Shown here piece by piece: positions 25,760 through 34,352 of a stretch of DNA of 64,000 nucleotides; the stretch's first letter is position 1; each line of letters begins with the position of its first letter. Source of the stretch: Sporobacter sp963663605 (lineage in GTDB: Bacteria; Bacillota; Clostridia; Oscillospirales; Oscillospiraceae); assembly GCA_963663605.2 (NCBI GenBank), contig CAXXVF010000001.1, positions 534,269-598,268 of the forward strand, written 5' to 3'. The notes below the pieces were generated by a model that was not told where the DNA came from, searched no databases, and was given only the letters and a program-made list of their open reading frames with translations. A program made the translations under genes and the position numbers.

Positions 25760-26731
25760 TTATTTCAACGACGCCGTAATGAGGGCCATTTTATAGACCT
25801 CGTCTGCATTGCAGCCTCTTGAAAGGTCGTTTATCGGCGCTTTCAGACCCTGCATGATCGGCCCGTATGCTTCAAATCCGCCAAGGCGCTGAACCATTTT
25901 ATAACCGATATTGCCGGCGTTAAGATCCGGGAATATGAAAGTGTTCGCCCGTCCGGCCACAGGAGAACCGGCAGCTTTTATTTCTGCGACTTCAGGCGCA
26001 AAGGCGGCGTCGAACTGCAGCTCGCCGTCAATCGGGAAATCAAGCTTTTCAGACTTGAGTATTTCAGCCGCCGCCCGGACTTTGTCCACCGTCTGGCCTT
26101 TGCCTGAACCTAATGAACTGTATGAAAGCATGGCGACTATGGGTTCTATTGAAAAAATCCTTGCCGTTTTGGTCGTCTCGACAGCGATTTCGACAAGCGC
26201 GTCAACGCCGGGATCTATGTTGATGGCGCAGTCGCCCATAGCATATGTTTCATTCGTCGTTCCCGTTGTGCGGGATAAAATAAAGCAGCTGGATACAATG
26301 CTGTTGCCGGGTTTTGTTTTGATGATTTGAAGTGCCGGACGGACGGTATCGGCGGTTGAATATGTCGCGCCGCCTAAAAGGCCGTCGGCATAGCCCATCT
26401 TCACCAGCATGGTACCGAAATAATTCGTTTTTTTCAAAGCCTCCCGGCAGTCCGCTTCATCCATTTTTCCTTTTCGCAGCTCGGACATACCGGCAACCAT
26501 TGACTTCATACCGGGATAATTCATCGGATCGATGATTTCAATACCCGCTACAGAAAACCCATATGTTTTGAATGCTTCTTCAATTTTTTTTTGACTTCCC
26601 AATAATATGGGGTCAACGATGTTTTCTCTCTTTAAACGGGCTGCGGCTTCGAGTATTCTCGGGTCCCAGCCCTCTGTAAACACAAGCTTTTTTTTATCTT
26701 CTTTAAGTTTTTCGATCATAGCAGCAAACAC
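25760..26731 (-). CDS. pta: phosphate acetyltransferase
   Basis: 323 aa, single-domain Pta (no DRTGG extension). Typical stretches: VFTEGWDPRILEAA, GLLGGATYSTADTVRPAL, AMLSYSSLGSGKG and FPDLNAGNIGYK. It converts acetyl-CoA and phosphate to acetyl phosphate in the ATP-yielding acetate pathway. GTG at 26731 is the likely start because GGAGG lies 9 nt upstream; the internal ATG is too far from it. ackA is not adjacent. Confidence 0.95.
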   Translation of the reverse strand: MFAAMIEKLKEDKKKLVFTEGWDPRILEAAARLKRENIVDPILLGSQKKIEEAFKTYGFSVAGIEIIDPMNYPGMKSMVAGMSELRKGKMDEADCREALKKTNYFGTMLVKMGYADGLLGGATYSTADTVRPALQIIKTKPGNSIVSSCFILSRTTGTTNETYAMGDCAINIDPGVDALVEIAVETTKTARIFSIEPIVAMLSYSSLGSGKGQTVDKVRAAAEILKSEKLDFPIDGELQFDAAFAPEVAEIKAAGSPVAGRANTFIFPDLNAGNIGYKMVQRLGGFEAYGPIMQGLKAPINDLSRGCNADEVYKMALITASLK

Positions 26732-26909
26732 TGGCCCGGTCCTCCAAAAACACTTTATCTATTTTTCACTTACGTGCGTTATGTTATTTATGATAGTACA
26801 GGAATGGAAAAAGCACAATAAGTTTTAAAGCAAAATGACAACGGGGGACAAAAAGTATTGTTGGTATGGCATAATTGCAAAGCAAGAGGCCTTAAAAGAG
26901 ATTCACCCC

Positions 26910-26938
26910 TTGACATTAGAATAGTTATAAATTATAAT
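26910..26938 (+). promoter_or_regulatory. promoter of the hydantoinase-like operon
   Basis: Perfect TTGACA (26910-26915), 17 bp, perfect TATAAT (26933-26938). AT-rich dyads (GTTAT...ATAAC, 26924-26950) overlap it and could bind the MarR regulator encoded downstream. Confidence 0.85.
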
Positions 26939-27002
26939 TATTATTGATAACCATATTAGTTGCAACAACGTATCTGAAGCAGCATAAGAGGAGGGAATTT
27001 GC

Positions 27003-29120
27003 ATGTCCTATTACGTGGGGCTGGACGTGGGCGGTACTTTTACCGACTGCGTGGCCATAGACGATCAGGGAAACCTGCGCTTTGCAAAGGCGCCCACCAC
27101 AAAAGACGATTTTAACGACGGAATGCTGGATGCTCTTGCTGTTCTGGCCGGCGAATTCAGCCAGACGCGGGCTGACTTTATGTCCCAAACCGCGCGATTC
27201 AATCTTGGAACCACTATCGGTACCAACCTGATAGTGGAGCGCAAGGGGGCGCGCACCGGGCTTTTGGCTACCGCCGGTCACGGCGAAGCCATTTTGATGA
27301 TGCTGGGCTACGGGCGGACGGCCGGTCTCGAGCCGGATATTTACTTTCATCCCCAGGCTACCGCCAAGCCGGAACCTCTGGTGCGCCAGTCGCTGATCCG
27401 GGAGGTCACAGAGCGGGTTGACCTTGACGGCAATATAATTGTCCGGCTCAATGAAGAAGAACTGGAAAAGGCCGTGCGCAGCCTGGTGGAAGATGAAGGC
27501 GTCACCGCTGTCGCAGTGGCTTTTCTGTGGTCTTTCCGCAATCCGGCGCACGAGCTGCGGGCGCTGGAAATCATTAATCGCATAGCCCCCCAGGTATACG
27601 TATCCCTGTCTCACCGGGTGGTTCCGAGGGTGGGCGAGTACGAACGCACCGTTGCCACCGTGATAAACAGTTACATAGGGACCGACTCTGCCGCTTACCT
27701 CAACTCTGCCCATGCCAGACTTCGGGAGTCCGGTCTGAAGCAGGCGCCCCTGGTGATGCAGGTCTCCGGCGGCGTGCTGCCGGTGGATAAGGCTGCCGAG
27801 ACGCCGCTTACCTCGCTGGGCTCCGGCCCCGTGGGCGGCCTCATTGGGTCCGGCGCGCTGTCCGCCAAGCTGGGTCACAGCAAGGTCATCGCTACAGACA
27901 TGGGCGGTACGTCCTTTGAGGTTGGGCTGATTGTCGACCACGAGCCCCTCATAACGGATCACAATGTGATTAATCAATACAGATACAAACTGCTGCAGCT
28001 GCAGGTGAATTCCATCGCCTGCGGCGGCGGAAGCATCGCGCGCTTTGACCCGTTCAGCGAATCCGTCCGGGTGGGTCCGGAAAGCGCCGGGGCCAATCCC
28101 GGACCGATTTGTTACAGGCGCGGCGGCGCCGAGCCTACCGTGACCGACGCGGACGTGGTGCTGGGGCTTCTGTCCGCCGACACGTTTCTGGGCGGGCGTA
28201 TGCCCCTTGACAGGGAGAGCGCGGAGCAGGCCATGGCAGCGCTGGGAAAGAAAGCAGGACTTACCGCTATGGAAACTGCGGCAGGCATCCTGCGTATCAA
28301 CAACGCCAAAGCCGCCGAGCTGATCCGGCAGCAGACTGTGATTCGGGGCTACGACCCACGCGACTTTGTGGTGTATGCCTACGGCGGCGCCGGTCCTCTG
28401 CACGCTTTCTCCTATGCCCGGGAAATGGGCGTAAGAAAGGTAGTGATACCGCTTGGCAACGGGGCGTCTACTCTGTCGGCCTACGGCTGCGCCACATCCA
28501 ACCTGGTGCGTTACTTCGAGAAGGAAATAGTGTTTACAGCCCCGTTCCAGCTTGACAAAATGAACAGCGCGCTGGAGGACCTTGGAAAAGAAGCCCTCAG
28601 CTCAATGCGTGAAATGGGAAGCGCACCTGAGGATATAAAGATAGAGCGTTTTGCCGTGATGCGTTACCGCAGCCAATTGCTGCACGTCCTCCTGCAAAAG
28701 ATGCCGGACGGCCATATCGGCATCGAAGAAATAGAGCAGGTAATAAAGAATTTCAAAAGCACCTATGACGAGCTCTACGGAAGCGGCGCCGGAAATGTGT
28801 CTCAGGAAGTGGAAATCTACACCCTGCGCGTACGGGCCGCCGCCGTGCTGCATCATCCCGAGCAGAGAGAGCAGGTACGGACGGATAAGGAAATAGATGC
28901 GCGGGCCGTTTTGAAATCCCGGCATATTTACTGGCCGGATCTTATGGCGGAAAAAGAAAGTCCGGTATATGACGGGCGCCTCTTAAAATACGGGAATCGT
29001 ATAAACGGTCCTGCCGTTATCGAACTGCCCTTCACATCCGTGCCCGTCGGCACAGGGCAGACGCTGACCTGCGATGCCTTTGGCAATCTGGAGCTTCTGT
29101 TTCCGGAAGGGGGTAAATAA
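27003..29120 (+). CDS. hydantoinase/oxoprolinase A-type ATPase subunit (acetone-carboxylase beta-like)
   Basis: 705 aa (GAGGAGGG before ATG). N-terminal ASKHA phosphate loop GLDVGGTFTDC, HyuA core with ATDMGGTSFEVGL and the C-terminal YAYGGAGPLHAF. The family phosphorylates a carbonyl or amide oxygen with ATP for hydrolysis or carboxylation. The next two genes are a HyuB subunit and a small zinc subunit similar to acetone carboxylase gamma, so a ketone- or heterocycle-carboxylase is more likely than a plain hydantoinase. The substrate is unknown. It is the first gene of the operon. Confidence 0.88.
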   Translation: MSYYVGLDVGGTFTDCVAIDDQGNLRFAKAPTTKDDFNDGMLDALAVLAGEFSQTRADFMSQTARFNLGTTIGTNLIVERKGARTGLLATAGHGEAILMMLGYGRTAGLEPDIYFHPQATAKPEPLVRQSLIREVTERVDLDGNIIVRLNEEELEKAVRSLVEDEGVTAVAVAFLWSFRNPAHELRALEIINRIAPQVYVSLSHRVVPRVGEYERTVATVINSYIGTDSAAYLNSAHARLRESGLKQAPLVMQVSGGVLPVDKAAETPLTSLGSGPVGGLIGSGALSAKLGHSKVIATDMGGTSFEVGLIVDHEPLITDHNVINQYRYKLLQLQVNSIACGGGSIARFDPFSESVRVGPESAGANPGPICYRRGGAEPTVTDADVVLGLLSADTFLGGRMPLDRESAEQAMAALGKKAGLTAMETAAGILRINNAKAAELIRQQTVIRGYDPRDFVVYAYGGAGPLHAFSYAREMGVRKVVIPLGNGASTLSAYGCATSNLVRYFEKEIVFTAPFQLDKMNSALEDLGKEALSSMREMGSAPEDIKIERFAVMRYRSQLLHVLLQKMPDGHIGIEEIEQVIKNFKSTYDELYGSGAGNVSQEVEIYTLRVRAAAVLHHPEQREQVRTDKEIDARAVLKSRHIYWPDLMAEKESPVYDGRLLKYGNRINGPAVIELPFTSVPVGTGQTLTCDAFGNLELLFPEGGK

Positions 29121-29121
29121 A

Positions 29122-31074
29122 ATGGCGGAAATATTATGGGATGGTATCTCACGCGGTTATATGCCGCCCGATGAACTAAAAGTCAGCCCCAGGCTGAACC
29201 TGCACACCAGGGGTTCATCGGAGGTGGATCCGATTACCTATGAAGTTGTACGCAACACCCTGCTTAATATAAATCTTGAGCATGGTCAGACGATTCAAAA
29301 GCTGAGCATATCGCCCATTACCATGCTCTCGCGGGATTTGCAGTGCGCGCTCCTGACCGAAAACGGCGACGTGATGTGTTTGGGGCCGTTCCTGCTGTAC
29401 CTGGGCAATATGCAGGGCCTTGCCACAAAATGGATTCTTGAAAATCGCAGCGAGGATCCGGGCATAGAAGACGGCGATATATTCATGTGCAATGATCCAT
29501 ACATAGGCACGGCCCACCAACAGGATACATGCCTGTCCGCTCCGGTCTTCTGGCAGGGCGAGCTCTTTTGCTGGGTGGCCAATACGGTCCATTACAGCGA
29601 CCTGGGCGGCTCTGTGCCGGGCAGCTTCTGTGTGGACTCCAAAGATATGTATGAGGATCCGATCTGCATCCCGCCGCTCAAGCTGGTGGAGCGCAGGCAT
29701 TTGCGCGTGGATATTCAGCAGCTGTTCCTGCGTCAGTCCCGGGTGCCAAACGAATTGGTGATGGATCTGCACGCTGCTATTGCCGGCATAAACGTAGCCA
29801 GGAAGCGTGTTGTTAAGCTGATAGAAAGCTATGGTCCCGATATGGTTAAGAGCATCATGTATCGCATTATGGACGCCGGCGAGCGGGCCTTTGCGGAAAA
29901 ACTGAGCCTGATACCTGACGGCCGTTGGTCTGAGCGGGTTTATACCGAGGCTGCATGCTCCGGCGACAGGGGCATATATGTCAGTCAGGTCAACATCACA
30001 AAAAAAGACGGCTGTCTGTATATAGATAACGAAGGCACATCCCCCCAGGCGGGCGGTATAAACAATACCTTTGCAGGCTTCCTGGGCGGTGTTATGGCGG
30101 CTGTTAATGTAATGCTGGCGTATGACCTTGCCGGGGCAAGCGGCGGAATATCCAGACGCATTAAGTTTAACCCCGTGCCCGGCACTATAACCTGCGCCGA
30201 TTGGCCCGCGCCTACAAGCGCTGCCGGCCAGTACAATATGCCAATGGTGGTATCTACCGCCACAGGGGCTGTTGCGAAGATGATTTCCTGCGCCGAGAAG
30301 CCCTTGCGCCGCGAGGCCATAGGTATGCCGGATGTCCATGCAAACGGCGGCTGCATTTCCAACGGTATAAACAGAAACGGCTACTATTTTGTGTCAATGA
30401 ATCCCGGCATGGCAAACGCATCATTCCCCGCCACGCTGGGTGAAGACGGCTTTAGCAGCAGCGGTGAATTCTTTGTACCCGGCATGGAGGCTACCAATGT
30501 GGAGGAAAACGAACTGACTTATCCGCTTCTTACACTGTACAGGCGTCATAACCGCGCGGGCGCTGCTGGAGCGGGCTTCCACCGCAGCGGTCTTGGCGTT
30601 GAAGAAGCATGGGTGATGCATGGTACCGACCGCTTCAACCTGGAAATATACAACAATGATAGCTTCGCCAAGTGCCAGGGGCTGATGGGCGGCAATCCCG
30701 GCGGCCGCGCCTTCTTCAGGGTCAGGAAGAACACCAATGTCCGCAGTCAGTTTGAGCAAGGCATTATGCCTCAAAACATGGATGCCCTAGAAGGAGAAGA
30801 AATCGGGGTGATTTTCAAAGGCCCCAGAATTGTCATCGGGGTCGACGATATCTGGAGTACAAACGCTCCGAACAACGCGGGCTACGGGGATCCACTGGAC
30901 AGGGACCCGGCAGCCGTGGCGGCTGATGTGGCTGACGGGTGGCTGACGGCCAAAGAAGCGGAAGATGTCTTCGGCGTGATTATTGGTGAAGCGGGCGATG
31001 TGAATGCAGAAAGCACCATCCTATGCAGGGGAAAACAGCGTGCTTTAAGAAGCGGAAAGGACGGGAAAAAATGA
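29122..31074 (+). CDS. hydantoinase/oxoprolinase B-type subunit (acetone-carboxylase alpha-like)
   Basis: 650 aa. It starts 1 nt after the HyuA stop, with AAGGGGG inside the end of that gene. HyuB signatures: DPITYEVVRNTL, MCNDPYIGTAHQQD, HYSDLGGSVPGS and RHNRAGAAGAGFHRSGLG. This subunit holds the metal-dependent carboxylation/hydrolysis site in acetone carboxylase. It is shorter than typical acetone carboxylase alpha (about 770 aa), so the substrate may differ. It overlaps the next gene by ATGA. Confidence 0.88.
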   Translation: MAEILWDGISRGYMPPDELKVSPRLNLHTRGSSEVDPITYEVVRNTLLNINLEHGQTIQKLSISPITMLSRDLQCALLTENGDVMCLGPFLLYLGNMQGLATKWILENRSEDPGIEDGDIFMCNDPYIGTAHQQDTCLSAPVFWQGELFCWVANTVHYSDLGGSVPGSFCVDSKDMYEDPICIPPLKLVERRHLRVDIQQLFLRQSRVPNELVMDLHAAIAGINVARKRVVKLIESYGPDMVKSIMYRIMDAGERAFAEKLSLIPDGRWSERVYTEAACSGDRGIYVSQVNITKKDGCLYIDNEGTSPQAGGINNTFAGFLGGVMAAVNVMLAYDLAGASGGISRRIKFNPVPGTITCADWPAPTSAAGQYNMPMVVSTATGAVAKMISCAEKPLRREAIGMPDVHANGGCISNGINRNGYYFVSMNPGMANASFPATLGEDGFSSSGEFFVPGMEATNVEENELTYPLLTLYRRHNRAGAAGAGFHRSGLGVEEAWVMHGTDRFNLEIYNNDSFAKCQGLMGGNPGGRAFFRVRKNTNVRSQFEQGIMPQNMDALEGEEIGVIFKGPRIVIGVDDIWSTNAPNNAGYGDPLDRDPAAVAADVADGWLTAKEAEDVFGVIIGEAGDVNAESTILCRGKQRALRSGKDGKK

Positions 31075-31376
31075 ATAACCGACCGATTCTGATTGGAGAA
31101 AAGCTGCGTATTGAGCGAAAAGACGACGGGCCCTGCTATGTATGCGCCTGCGGCCAGTCTTTGGGCTCCGTCCGGAAAAATTTCAAAGACGCCTGCTGCC
31201 TGAGAGAGACAAAGGCGGCGGACATGGGGCCGGGTTACGAGGCCTATGACCGGGATATGGCCGACCGGATGTGCTTCCGGGAATTCTTCTGCCCGGCCTG
31301 CGGCACCCGGCACGCCACGGAAATGGCCCGGATTGGCGCCCCGATCCTGTGGGACATCATGATCGACATCGACTGA
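31071..31376 (+). CDS. acetone-carboxylase gamma-like zinc subunit
   Basis: 101 aa from ATG 31071, overlapping the HyuB stop by 4 nt (ATGA). Cysteines CYVCAC near residue 19, CC near 39 and a C-terminal ribbon FFCPACGTRHATEM, followed by GAPILWDIMIDID. That last stretch is characteristic of acetone carboxylase gamma and related small subunits. It probably binds zinc and stabilises the complex. This gene is the main reason to read the operon as a carboxylase. Confidence 0.75.
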   Translation: MNNRPILIGEKLRIERKDDGPCYVCACGQSLGSVRKNFKDACCLRETKAADMGPGYEAYDRDMADRMCFREFFCPACGTRHATEMARIGAPILWDIMIDID

Positions 31377-31476
31377 CCCCAGATTTTTTCGATGCATTTT
31401 CGATGCATAATTTGGTGTCTTCCATTTAATAACTTTAAAGCCGGTGCAAATTTTACGGGATACGCCCAAAAAGAAA

Positions 31477-31518
31477 ACCATCTATTGATAAAAGATATTT
31501 TATCAATAGATGGTGTTT
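31477..31518 (+). terminator. terminator after the carboxylase-like operon
   Basis: Perfect 17 bp stem ACCATCTATTGATAAAA and complement. A second GC-rich hairpin (CGCTCC...GGAGCG, 31556-31600, T5) follows. The gap 31377-31677 holds these two hairpins and a TATAAT at 31646 for the next gene. Confidence 0.75.
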
Positions 31519-31677
31519 CCTGTATAAAAGTTCATACAATAGCAGAACAAAAGCGACGCTCCGGGCGGCGTGCTGCTGCCGGAGATATCTCGGTGGAGCG
31601 TTTTTGTTTTTACGGCAGGATTAGCTTTGAGGAACAATGACACACTATAATATATAATAATTACATGGAGGCGCGCC

Positions 31678-32163
31678 ATGTCAGCTGATTTCGATCCCGA
31701 ACTGATAGAAAAGATAGACAGAATAATGAACGCTTTCGAGATGGCAAAGGAGGTGCACGATCTGCTGCCGCCTCTGCCTGAGGAAGTAAAGCCGATATAC
31801 GTCCGAATTCTGGGCGCTCTTTGCCGGATCCGCGACAAAGACGGCGAGGCGCGGGTCTCCGATATCAACAGGACGCTGAGGCTCAGGCTGCCGAACACGA
31901 CGCGGTATATAGGGGAACTCGCCGATCTCGGCATCGTAGAAAAGAATCAATCGGAAACTGATAAGCGGGTGGTTCTGGTGAAGGCGACGCCGCTGGGGGA
32001 GAAATACATCAGCGAGCTCGTGCTGCTCTCCTATAAACAGATCGCTGAGGAATGTTCGATCAGCGATTCGGATATCGAGATAATGATCAATACGATCCGG
32101 AAGCTGTATACAGCCATAAAGGAAATCACCGACGACAGGGATGACGTCCATGCGCACGAATGA
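31678..32163 (+). CDS. MarR-family transcriptional regulator
   Basis: 161 aa (GGAGG before ATG). Winged-helix core at about 40-110 with ARVSDINRTLRLRLPNTTRYIGELADLGIVE-type recognition and the wing ETDKRVVLVKATPLG. Its position between the carboxylase-like operon and the divergent-ended BKACE gene suggests control of this catabolic block; inference. Its 3' end overlaps a perfect 14 bp hairpin (32144-32181) that serves as terminator. Confidence 0.85.
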   Translation: MSADFDPELIEKIDRIMNAFEMAKEVHDLLPPLPEEVKPIYVRILGALCRIRDKDGEARVSDINRTLRLRLPNTTRYIGELADLGIVEKNQSETDKRVVLVKATPLGEKYISELVLLSYKQIAEECSISDSDIEIMINTIRKLYTAIKEITDDRDDVHAHE

Positions 32164-32181
32164 CAGTGTGCGCATGGACGT
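32144..32181 (+). terminator. terminator overlapping the marR 3' end
   Basis: 14 bp stem ACGTCCATGCGCAC / GTGCGCATGGACGT, followed by TGTTTTGCGTTTT. The left arm is inside the coding region. Confidence 0.75.
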
Positions 32182-32199
32182 TGTTTTGCGTTTTGCCAA

Positions 32200-33138
32200 C
32201 TAAAACCCGAGGATGTCCTTCACCTCGTGCTGTTTGGCCAGAGGCCGGCCGACTTCCCGTGCCAGCTCCTGTACCTCCTGCAGCAGCTCCACATTGGTTG
32301 GGTTTCGATTGGGATCATAATGCAGCTCCAGGCCTGTTTTGATATGCCCGCCAAGCTCAATGACCCTTTTAAGCAAAGGTCTGGTATCGGCGCTTCCTTC
32401 TCCCCATATGGAAATAAACCACGGCAAATCGCAGTCTTTAATCATATCGAGATAGAAATAGAGGCTTTCTATCGTCGGCGGGACGCCGGTCGTATTGACA
32501 GGCTGCATGGCAAGCGAACCGTAATCGCCGAAAAAGTAGAAATCGAAGGTCGACCCTTTCGGCGAGCGCCCCATTTTGATATACTGCAGGGCCGTTCTTA
32601 AATAGCCCGGCTCATAAACGCCCCAGATAATACCCAAATTACTGCGGCAGCAAAGATCCACCTGACTATTGATCCTGCTGAACGGGACATAATAGCCCAC
32701 CCCTTGTATATGCCCGTCGGCGTCTGCGGTGAAAGGGAGATTCGCGGCTCCCGGATCGACGCAGCAAATCTTCATTCCCGCGTTTTTAGCCAGCAGCTCG
32801 GCATGCTCCAGGCCGGAAACCTCTTCGCCATACTCGTGAGCAGCCGCCAGTGTGCTGTACCAAAAAATATCGGGATATTTTTCGATAGCCTTTTCCATGG
32901 TTTTCATATAGTCCTCGAAAGCCTCTGTCCCGATCATTTTCATGTCGGTATTATGGACATGGATTCCGCAGGCGCCCGCTTCCCAGCACTTTATGGCATC
33001 CTCGGATACTTCTTCATAACCCATCGGTATATTGGGATTGTACTCTTTGGTACGCAGACCGTTTATATGCGATTCGACTATAAGCGGGGATTTCCAACAG
33101 GGTTCGGCATTGCAGAGTTTTTCGTAGGCACTGTTCAT
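32200..33138 (-). CDS. beta-keto acid cleavage enzyme (BKACE/Kce family, DUF849)
   Basis: About 312 aa. The second ATG (33138) has AAAGGA 8 nt upstream and is preferred. TIM barrel with the zinc motif GIHVHNTD near residue 60 and the C-terminal GGHIKTGLELHYD. The family condenses a beta-keto acid with acetyl-CoA to give acetoacetate and a CoA ester. Acetone carboxylase also makes acetoacetate, so a shared acetoacetate node with the operon at 27-31 kb is plausible. The exact keto acid is unknown. Confidence 0.85.
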   Translation of the reverse strand: MNSAYEKLCNAEPCWKSPLIVESHINGLRTKEYNPNIPMGYEEVSEDAIKCWEAGACGIHVHNTDMKMIGTEAFEDYMKTMEKAIEKYPDIFWYSTLAAAHEYGEEVSGLEHAELLAKNAGMKICCVDPGAANLPFTADADGHIQGVGYYVPFSRINSQVDLCCRSNLGIIWGVYEPGYLRTALQYIKMGRSPKGSTFDFYFFGDYGSLAMQPVNTTGVPPTIESLYFYLDMIKDCDLPWFISIWGEGSADTRPLLKRVIELGGHIKTGLELHYDPNRNPTNVELLQEVQELAREVGRPLAKQHEVKDILGF

Positions 33139-33265
33139 ATCCATATTCCTTTAGTAGCTGCTCGTGTACACGGCTGACTGTCTTTTGTTTCCATATGCTT
33201 TTATAATACCTGTTCACTGTGGAAAAAACAAGGAGACAGTTTGCATAAATAAGCAATTATAGTAT

Positions 33266-33299
33266 CAAAAACAGGCTGGTATAAAACAGCCTGTTTTTG
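33266..33299. terminator. symmetrical terminator upstream of the island
   Basis: Stem CAAAAACAGGCTG / CAGCCTGTTTTTG. A second hairpin AACACC-CGA-GGTGTT with a T-run (33308-33327) abuts the tRNA fragment at 33329. Both lie where a tRNA terminator would be on the minus strand. Confidence 0.7.
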
Positions 33300-33328
33300 T
33301 CCTTATGAACACCCGAGGTGTTTTTTAT

Positions 33329-33362
33329 TGGTGCGCGAGAGGGGACTGGTCCCCCCCACGTT
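33329..33362 (-). repeat. degenerate 3' fragment of tRNA-Leu (old att scar)
   Basis: On the minus strand it ends CTCGCGCACCA, identical to the 11 nt 3' end of the tRNA-Leu at 46421. It is preceded by a T-arm-like stem (GGGG...AGTCCCCT). The rest is diverged. The following 33352-33530 is GC-rich, with degenerate units of about 17-18 bp around ACGTTTCCCGA, and has no gene. Confidence 0.55.
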
Positions 33363-33672
33363 TCCCGAAGACGCACGTTTCCCGACCCCCGCGCGTTTCA
33401 CGAATCCCCACGTCCGCAGAATCTCCAACTGCCCGCAGTATCCGTACCACGCCGCAGTATCTTTTCCCGCCCGCCGCCCCATTCCGGGGACTGCCGCCCC
33501 CGCGCCCCCGATAACGCAACAAAGCCAAAGTGAAGTCTTGTTGTTTTCCATTGTTCAATTATGTTCAGTATCAGAATTCAACTTAAATGTAAAAAGACAA
33601 TTGGTCTGGTAAATTCATCTAAATGGTAATATAATGATTAAATAATTGGTTAATTAAATAGGAGTGAAATTA

Positions 33673-34332
33673 ATGATTATTGAACCATCTATTGATCAAT
33701 ATTTAGTATCAACCTGTTTATTTATTATTGATGAATTAAATGAATTCTACGACGACAAAAATATTGATTAATTAAAAGATATTGCTGATAGTCAATTTAG
33801 CGAAATGGATATTACTGTTAGACTGGGATATCCGTTTCGAAATATGGTGCATTATACTATTGGAGAAAAGAATGAAGATAAAAAAACTAAAGTAAATCAC
33901 GACTTATATGTTTCATCAAAAGAATTCAAAATTGAAGTTAAATATCTTAAAAATTGGGATTGTAGCACAGGCACCAAATCTAATAAAAAGCAATGGTCAG
34001 AGTATGAAAAAGATTTTACATGGCTGTTCTCTGAAATTGATGCGGATTATAAAAATAAACGTGCATTTGTTATTGGTTGGTTTAATTGTACAGAAAGCTT
34101 CACACAACTTATACAGCTAGGCGCAAGTAGCGGAAGATATCCTTTAATAAATGAAGAAAAATTACGATATTTCCCATTCCTGAAAAGTACAAATAAACCA
34201 ACTCGAACTCGTGATATTAGGTATGATTATGATTTGGCATACCAACAACTAACACTTGATTTTTCAAGAAAATATAATTGCATATTTCTTGGTTGTGAAA
34301 AAGATAAATTTCATTTCGCTATTTATTATTGA
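33673..34332 (+). pseudogene. PD-(D/E)xK nuclease-like gene with an in-frame stop
   Basis: ATG 33673 (AGGAG 6-7 nt upstream) reads 32 codons to a TAA at 33769-33771. The same frame then continues to TGA at 34332 (175 aa counted from ATG 33805). No frameshift is needed, so one base change, a recoding event or a sequencing error explains it. The downstream part contains EFKIEVKYLKNW (a possible E-x-K nuclease core, about residues 75-85 of the full frame) and WSEYEKDFTWLFSEI. No family is assigned with certainty. It is AT-rich compared with the core genes and is followed 20 nt later by a cyclase-like gene. Confidence 0.6.
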
Positions 34333-34352
34333 GCTATAAGAGGTTTGCAGCT

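Noticed and set aside
26925..28403. 492-aa minus-strand open frame
   Set aside because: It lies fully antisense to the HyuA gene, whose motifs are clear; the long frame results from high GC at third positions. No ribosome site and a composition rich in His/Arg/Gln.
31392..31640. 82-aa plus-strand frame
   Set aside because: Crosses two terminator hairpins between genes; no ribosome site.
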